Below, one piece after another: positions 40,873-45,352 of a stretch of 45,352 nt of DNA. Both the position numbers and the translations under genes were made by a program. The DNA is from JAAZIN01 sp964441025 (GTDB taxonomy: Bacteria > Bacillota > Dethiobacteria > DTU022), in NCBI GenBank assembly GCA_964441025.1, contig CAYTXG010000016.1:1-45352 (forward strand), written 5' to 3'. The number at the start of each line of letters is the position of its first letter. Position 1 is the first letter of the stretch. The notes under the pieces were generated by a model. It was not told where the DNA came from and made no database searches. It was given only the letters and a program-made list of their open reading frames with translations.

Positions 40873-42033
40873 ATGACTGAAATATATCTGGACAACAGCG
40901 CTACAACCCGCCCCTTTGACGAGGTCATCGAGCTTCTCAGCCGCATCATGCGGAAGAATTACGGCAACCCCTCTTCCCTCCATGCCAGGGGCATGGCGGC
41001 TGAGAAGCTGCTTGATGAAGCCCGCCGCAGCATCGCATCGCTTCTGCGATGCCGGGATGATGAAATCTACTTTACATCCGGCGGCACCGAAGCCAACAAC
41101 CTCGCGATCAAGGGTGCGGTTTACCGCCGGAGAAACCGGGGCGGCCATGCCATAACTACAGCCATCGAACATTCTTCTGTACTTAACTGCTGCCGTGCAC
41201 TGGAGAAAGAAGGCTATACCGTTAGCTACCTACCGGTAGACCGGCAGGGCTGCATTGATCTTGACCGTCTCTCCGCGACTGTGGGCAACAAGACAATCCT
41301 TGTCAGCATAATCCATGTAAACAATGAAATTGGCACAATCCAGCCCCTGGAGAAAATCGGGGCGCTGATAAAAAGCCGCAACCCCGAAACGCTTTTTCAT
41401 ATTGATGCTGTCCAGTCCTTTGCCAAGCTACCCGCCCTGTTGAAACGCTGGCAGGCCGACCTTTACAGCTGTAGTTCTCACAAAATACACGGCCCCAAAG
41501 GGGTGGGGGCGCTCTGGGCTAAAAAGGGGGTTTTCCTGCGGCCGCTGTTCCAGGGAGGCGGACAGGAAAAGAAGCTTCGCCCGGGCACCGAAAACACCGC
41601 CGCCATCGCCGGCTTCGGCCTGGCTACCCGGCTTAATGCCGCCGGGCTTGATAAGAACGCAGCCCTGCTTTACCGCTTGAAAAATAAGCTGGTCCAAGGA
41701 CTGCTCCAAAAAGGGGTTGAATTCAGCCTTAATGGGCCACCGCCGGAAGTGGCGACACCGCACATCATCAACCTCTCCTTCCCCGGGATTAAAGCCGAAG
41801 TGCTGCTGCATGCTCTTGAAGAAGATGAAATCTACGTATCCCCGGGAGCGGCCTGCCACTCCCGCCACCCGGAGCCCAGCCATGTGCTGACAGCCATGGG
41901 CCTTGATGAAAGCAGGATCTCCACCTCGCTGCGCTTCAGTTTTTCTTCTTTTAACGATGAGGATCAGGTTGACCGGGCGGTTGAGCAAATTGCCTCCCGA
42001 GTGGGAGAGCTGAAAGCTTATCACAGGCGGTAA
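40873..42033 (+). CDS. Cysteine desulfurase (NifS/IscS family, NifZ-like by context)
   Basis: A 386-residue PLP enzyme that takes sulfur from cysteine. The N-terminal Y-L-D-N-S-A-T-T-R-P is classic, T-S-G-G-T-E-A-N-N near residue 70 binds the cofactor, the Schiff-base Lys is in S-S-H-K-I-H-G-P-K-G near residue 204, and the persulfide Cys is in P-G-A-A-C-H-S near residue 332. It lies just before thiI; in Bacillus an adjacent desulfurase (NifZ) feeds ThiI for 4-thiouridine, so this is a likely role here (inference from context). Start ATG at 40873 has GGGGTG. Confidence 0.92.
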   Translation: MTEIYLDNSATTRPFDEVIELLSRIMRKNYGNPSSLHARGMAAEKLLDEARRSIASLLRCRDDEIYFTSGGTEANNLAIKGAVYRRRNRGGHAITTAIEHSSVLNCCRALEKEGYTVSYLPVDRQGCIDLDRLSATVGNKTILVSIIHVNNEIGTIQPLEKIGALIKSRNPETLFHIDAVQSFAKLPALLKRWQADLYSCSSHKIHGPKGVGALWAKKGVFLRPLFQGGGQEKKLRPGTENTAAIAGFGLATRLNAAGLDKNAALLYRLKNKLVQGLLQKGVEFSLNGPPPEVATPHIINLSFPGIKAEVLLHALEEDEIYVSPGAACHSRHPEPSHVLTAMGLDESRISTSLRFSFSSFNDEDQVDRAVEQIASRVGELKAYHRR

Positions 42034-42051
42034 ATAGAAAGGAGGGGAGAG

Positions 42052-43215
42052 ATGCCTGTTAAAATTTTGGTCCGTTACGGAGAAATAGCCTTAAAGGGTA
42101 AAAACAGAAGCTATTTTGAAAAAAAATTATTTAACAATATAAATAATTCGCTCCGGGGCCTGGACGCCCACGTTACCCGGATGCATGGCCGCTTTCTTGT
42201 AACAGGGCCGGATTCCGGAGAGAATGACATCATCGAGCGGCTGAGCAGGGTTTTTGGCGTGGTTTCAGTCAGCCCCGTAGCAACAGCCACCCTTGATCCG
42301 GAGTCGGTTCAGAAGAAGGCGCTGGAACTGCTGGAGAGACAGCCGCTGCCCGGAGAAAGCTTCAAGGTGGCGGCGCGCCGCTCAAACAAGAGCTTCCCCC
42401 TGACATCCCCGGAGCTAAACCGGATCATCGGCGCCGGCATCCTGAAAGAGCATCCCGGGCTGAGAGTCGATCTGCACAATCCTTCATTCCAGGTTTTTAT
42501 TGAAATAGGCGAAAGGGAAGCGTACCTTTATCACAATAGTACAGCCGGACCGGGCGGACTGCCCCTGGGAGCAACGGGCCGGGCGCTGCTGCTACTTTCC
42601 GGAGGCATAGACAGCCCCGCAGCGGGATGGATGGCGATGAAGCGGGGCCTTGAACTGGAGGCGCTGCATTTTCACAGCCACCCCTTCACCAGCCGCCGCT
42701 CCCGCGAGAAAGTAATAGATCTCTGCCGCGCTCTCTCCCTTTTCTGCAGCAGGATTACGCTTCACCTGGTCAGCGTTACCGCCATCCAGAAAGAGATCCT
42801 TGACTGCTGCCCCCCGGAGCTGGGAATCATCCTCCTGCGGCGGATGATGATGCGCATTGCCGAAATGATTTCCCGCAGCCGCGGCCTGCAGGCCCTGGTT
42901 ACCGGAGAGAGCCTGGGACAGGTAGCCAGCCAGACCCTTGAGAGCATAATCGTGATAGACAGCGTTACATCAATGCTTATCCTGAGACCCCTTATCGGTA
43001 TGGACAAGCATGATATCGTCCGTCTTGCCGAAAAAACGGGCACCTATGAGATCTCGATTCGCCCCTATGAAGATTGCTGCACTCTTTTTTTACCCCGCCG
43101 CCCGGCAACCCGCCCCAGGATAGAGAAGGTGCTTGAAGCGGAAGCGCCTCTTGATCTGGATGGCTTAGCCGGCGCTGCTTTCAACAGTGCTGAAACAGAG
43201 CATATAGAAATGTAG
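42052..43215 (+). CDS. thiI: tRNA 4-thiouridine synthetase ThiI
   Basis: A 387-residue enzyme that adenylates uridine 8 of tRNA for sulfur transfer and may also serve thiamine thiazole synthesis. It has the N-terminal ferredoxin-like start R-Y-G-E-I-A-L-K-G-K-N-R, a THUMP domain (V-R-R-type fold at residues ~60-160), and the PP-loop S-G-G-I-D-S-P-A-A-G near residue 184. No rhodanese domain follows, which is the common Gram-positive form; sulfur then comes from the adjacent desulfurase. AAGGAGGGGAG precedes the ATG. Its last 35 bases overlap the 3' end of the Lgt-like gene on the other strand. Confidence 0.95.
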   Translation: MPVKILVRYGEIALKGKNRSYFEKKLFNNINNSLRGLDAHVTRMHGRFLVTGPDSGENDIIERLSRVFGVVSVSPVATATLDPESVQKKALELLERQPLPGESFKVAARRSNKSFPLTSPELNRIIGAGILKEHPGLRVDLHNPSFQVFIEIGEREAYLYHNSTAGPGGLPLGATGRALLLLSGGIDSPAAGWMAMKRGLELEALHFHSHPFTSRRSREKVIDLCRALSLFCSRITLHLVSVTAIQKEILDCCPPELGIILLRRMMMRIAEMISRSRGLQALVTGESLGQVASQTLESIIVIDSVTSMLILRPLIGMDKHDIVRLAEKTGTYEISIRPYEDCCTLFLPRRPATRPRIEKVLEAEAPLDLDGLAGAAFNSAETEHIEM

Positions 43216-44062
43216 GCGGCCGGTGAATCAAGTAATATAACAGCACCAGCCCCCCCGTTAGAAAGAAGTGCCAAATAAAGAGCGCCGCTGATTCGCCCGG
43301 CTTGTGCCGGCAAGCTGCGCGGCTCAGATAGGGAGAGGGAATGTACATCCTGGGACCGGCAGCGATAAAATAGATGGCAAAAGCAACCACAGCCATGGAG
43401 AAAAGCTGCCCCGCAGTAAAAATACACAATGCCGCCGGAAGATCACGGAAAAAATCCAGCAAAATGTTGATCAGGCCGCAGCCGCAGAGAAACCAGAAAA
43501 AAAGCTCACCCTCATAAGCCGCCCTGCGGCGCCGCAGCTTGAGAATATAATAAAGTGCCGTCAGCAGTACAATGGCATAGGCGCCGTCCGGATGGCGGGG
43601 AAAGCCCTCATGAATAATAGCCCAGGGATAATAGCTGTTCATAAGCACCCCTTTTAATTGAAGACCGGTATACCCTAAGGAAAGGCAAAAAGCCAGGGCC
43701 GGCGCCGCAGCATCAAGGTAGCGTTCTGCAATCAAGTTGCAGCGGTAGGCCCAGATAGAAACTACAAGAAAAGCACAGGCCAGGCCGCCCCAAAAACTAA
43801 AATTGCAGTCCTTGATGTAGAGGAGGCGGAGGGGCTGCTGGAAATAATAGAGGGGCTCAAAAATAGCGGCATACAGCAGCCTGCCCCCGGCAATTCCGGC
43901 CACGAGGGAAAGCAGCAAAAAGTCAACGAGCCTTGATTCGGGAAGAGCCTTCCGCCGCCCATCAATGTAGGTCATCGCAAGGCAAATAATCACCGCTGCA
44001 AAAATGGTCAGGCTGGAAAAAGAGAGCGACATACTGCCCCAGTGCCAGGCCGGCTCGTCCAC
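43181..44062 (-). CDS. Divergent Lgt-like membrane protein
   Basis: A ~293-residue protein with about seven hydrophobic helices and the overall order of prolipoprotein diacylglyceryl transferase: an N-terminal helix, F-W-G-G-L-A-C-A near residue 90, a Y-T-G-L-Q-L-K-G-V-L-M-N stretch near residue 133, Y-P-W-A-I and R-H-P-D-G-A-Y-A near residue 155, G-E-L-F-F-W-F near residue 180 and G-Q-L-F-S-M-A-V-V near residue 215. At the place where Lgt normally has G-R-(I/W)-G-N and its catalytic Arg, this has Y-T-G-L-Q-L, and Y-E after R-H-P is Y-A, so lipoprotein transfer activity is doubtful. GTG at 44062 with AGGAGA is preferred over 44086. It overlaps thiI tail to tail. Confidence 0.75.
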   Translation of the reverse strand: MDEPAWHWGSMSLSFSSLTIFAAVIICLAMTYIDGRRKALPESRLVDFLLLSLVAGIAGGRLLYAAIFEPLYYFQQPLRLLYIKDCNFSFWGGLACAFLVVSIWAYRCNLIAERYLDAAAPALAFCLSLGYTGLQLKGVLMNSYYPWAIIHEGFPRHPDGAYAIVLLTALYYILKLRRRRAAYEGELFFWFLCGCGLINILLDFFRDLPAALCIFTAGQLFSMAVVAFAIYFIAAGPRMYIPSPYLSRAACRHKPGESAALFIWHFFLTGGLVLLYYLIHRPPTFLYALFQHC

Positions 44063-44111
44063 ATCAATTCTCCTTTGCCAATTCACTATAAACGATAAAC
44101 ATGCTCATCCG

Positions 44112-45125
44112 CTACCTCCCCAGGTCATCCCTGCACAGGGGTTGATCCCAGACGAAACCGCCGCATTCCAGGGGCCGCCCCTCAACAGTCACGGCTACGG
44201 TATCAATTTCGGGCAGCCCGGTAAATGTATACACCAGAGCCTTTACGAAGGCCTCCACCCGCCCGGAGACTGCTGAAAAAGGAGCTGCCAGATCTATATT
44301 CAACCTGCCGTCAACAAGGGAAAATCCAAGGACATGGTTCTCCGCCGGCAGCGGAGCCCTGCAGGATAGATCATAATCCCTGGATAGCATGTAAATAATC
44401 TTTTCAAAAAGGCAATTTTCCTCACCCGCTGCGCCCGAAGAGATAAGCTTGACCTGAACAGGGATCAGAGCATCCGCCCTCTGCCCGTGCCGGCGGGAAA
44501 TTGAATCTTTGCAGTAATAAAGGGTGCAGCTTTGTCCCCCGCCTTCAGGAGCCTGGGGGCAAAGCCAATCCAGGGCACTGCCCTTCCAGGGATTGCCGTT
44601 GCAGAACAGCCAGACTGCTTCAACACCGGCCGGCTCCATCAAAGAATGCAGCAGCGCCTGAATGAAAACTGTTTCCGCATGTAAATCAGACTGGCCTTCA
44701 CAGTTATAAAGGGGCAGGGGATGGGGAGACAGCAGGTGAATCACGCAGATACCGCCCTTGATATATATATCCTCAATTTCCAGATCACGGCCATTTATCA
44801 CCGGGCCTGCGTCAAAACGGACCTTTTCAGCCGGCAGCGGACCCGAGATCAGGGCGCTCAGCACAGCCCGGGCGGTAAGCCCGCCCTGCGGTACGCTCCT
44901 CACAACAGGGACCACCGGTATGGTTTCCGTAGCGCCGGCAGTGTAACTGTTGTTGCGGAAATAGAGCCTCATCTCTTCTAGTTCAGCTTCTCCCTCCTGC
45001 TCAAGTATTTTTACCGGTTCAGCCCCGTCTCCAAACTTGTTCTGCCCGGAGGGGGTACATGCACCGATAAATAAACCTGATAGCAGGCAAACCAGGAGAA
45101 GGTAAAACCGTCTCAGTTTAACCAC
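44112..45125 (-). CDS. GerMN-domain lipoprotein
   Basis: A ~337-residue secreted lipoprotein: basic start, hydrophobic helix and lipobox L-F-I-G-A-C near residue 21, followed by two GerMN-like beta domains (the first near residues 60-200 with L-I-S-G-P-L-P, the second near 225-330 with V-S-G-R-V-E-A-F-V-K-A-L-V-Y-T-F-T-G). GerMN domains occur in GerM and in spore-envelope or germination proteins of Bacillota, so a spore or envelope role is likely but not shown. The frame extends upstream into the rRNA terminator; GTG at 45125 places a signal peptide at the N-terminus, so I use it. The ribosome binding site is weak. Confidence 0.8.
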   Translation of the reverse strand: MVKLRRFYLLLVCLLSGLFIGACTPSGQNKFGDGAEPVKILEQEGEAELEEMRLYFRNNSYTAGATETIPVVPVVRSVPQGGLTARAVLSALISGPLPAEKVRFDAGPVINGRDLEIEDIYIKGGICVIHLLSPHPLPLYNCEGQSDLHAETVFIQALLHSLMEPAGVEAVWLFCNGNPWKGSALDWLCPQAPEGGGQSCTLYYCKDSISRRHGQRADALIPVQVKLISSGAAGEENCLFEKIIYMLSRDYDLSCRAPLPAENHVLGFSLVDGRLNIDLAAPFSAVSGRVEAFVKALVYTFTGLPEIDTVAVTVEGRPLECGGFVWDQPLCRDDLGR

Positions 45126-45217
45126 TCTTTCTTTTTCGACTTTGTTTTCCTTTTCGACAAATCTTGGGAAAAACCCTTTGGCGGGACAAATATTAAAATA
45201 ACTTAATCTGAACCGAA

Positions 45218-45245
45218 CACAGGGGATCACGGAGGGACGGTTTTT
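45218..45245. repeat. GGACGG-type fragment upstream of the GerMN gene
   Basis: ACAGGGGATCACGGAGGGACGGTT resembles the GGGACGGTTC pieces at 35572-35666. It sits just after the rRNA terminator. Only a short, imperfect match. Confidence 0.3.
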
Positions 45246-45256
45246 TAGTGTAGCAC

Positions 45257-45291
45257 AAAGAAAGCCCGGTTGAAGCAACCAGGCTTTCTTT
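45257..45291 (-). terminator. Intrinsic terminator of the rRNA operon
   Basis: An inverted repeat of about 16 bp (AAAGAAAGCC-GGTTG and complement, one mismatch, 3-base loop) right after the 5S rRNA 3' end on the minus strand. Its tail TTTCTTT gives a U-rich end. Confidence 0.8.
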
Positions 45292-45301
45292 AAATAGTTC
45301 T

Positions 45302-45352
45302 CCGGCGGCGACCTACTCTCCCGGGGGCTTGCGCCCCGAGTACCATCGGCGC
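45302..45352 (-). rRNA. rrf: 5S ribosomal RNA, 3' end (partial)
   Basis: Minus strand GCGCCGATGGTACTCGGGGC...GGGAGAGTAGGTCGCCGCCGG is the conserved 3' half of a bacterial 5S rRNA (helix IV/V and the closing stem). The gene runs past the window end, so an rRNA operon lies to the right on the minus strand. Confidence 0.93.

Noticed and set aside
45126..45278. Upstream start of the GerMN lipoprotein
   Set aside because: It would run through the rRNA terminator and bury the signal peptide about 50 residues from the N-terminus.

Overview
The window reads as chromosome of an anaerobic, endospore-forming low-to-mid GC Gram-positive (Bacillota, clostridial/peptococcal type) that carries the carbonyl branch of the Wood-Ljungdahl pathway. 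The reasons are: a ctsR-mcsA-mcsB-clpC stress operon with CtsR boxes, a GerMN-domain lipoprotein, strong GGAGG-type ribosome binding sites with many GTG/TTG starts, and a complete CODH/ACS gene set. A syntrophic or acetogenic lifestyle fits, but species cannot be fixed from sequence reading alone. There are 41 protein genes (one partial) and a partial 5S rRNA; no gap longer than 300 bases lacks a gene, and no tRNA, insertion sequence, CRISPR array or phage gene was recognised.

Layout: (1) 1-2855, plus strand: a branched-chain amino acid ABC transporter, livH (partial)-livM-livG-livF. (2) 2959-5802, minus: a flavin-dependent nitronate monooxygenase/FabK-like enzyme and an acyl-CoA synthetase. 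(3) 6099-6497, plus: a small conserved Cys-containing protein behind a near-consensus sigma-A promoter. (4) 6492-13055, minus: a TPR-HTH protein, then pyrC-pyrK-pyrD-nfo-radA, tightly packed; radA has no canonical start for its zinc finger. (5) 13168-14145, minus: YhaM-type HD nuclease. (6) 14354-17238, minus: thiolase, crotonase and 3-hydroxybutyryl-CoA dehydrogenase, which interconvert acetyl-CoA and crotonyl-CoA. (7) 17387-27410, minus: cooC-acsA-acsB-acsC-acsD-acsE-metV-metF, which reduces methylene-THF to methyl-THF, moves the methyl group through the corrinoid protein and joins it to CO and CoA. (8) 27615-32172, minus: ctsR-mcsA-mcsB-clpC protein quality control. (9) 32451-34457, minus: MgtC-like membrane protein and a membrane-anchored putative glycoside hydrolase. 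(10) 34673-37433, minus: Ku, DNA ligase and primase-polymerase, a bacterial NHEJ system as three separate genes. (11) 37534-40338, minus: trxB, nadC, nadA. (12) 40617-43215, plus: NifU-like protein, cysteine desulfurase and thiI. (13) 43181-45125, minus: a divergent Lgt-like membrane protein and a GerMN lipoprotein, then an rRNA operon terminator and the 3' end of a 5S rRNA gene at the window edge.

The metabolic core is regions 6 and 7: acetyl-CoA made (or split) by CODH/ACS is the substrate (or product) of the adjacent C4 beta-oxidation module. The two blocks run in the same direction and are separated by an intrinsic terminator whose U-tract ends just before the thiolase ribosome binding site. 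Perfect intercistronic hairpins lie between acsB and acsC and between acsE and metV. I did not find a convincing undescribed multi-gene system; the best leads are the Lgt-like protein lacking the usual catalytic signature, the TPR-HTH protein, the start-stop element before acsA, the ATC-start radA, and a dispersed GGGAC-type repeat that interrupts the NHEJ genes.
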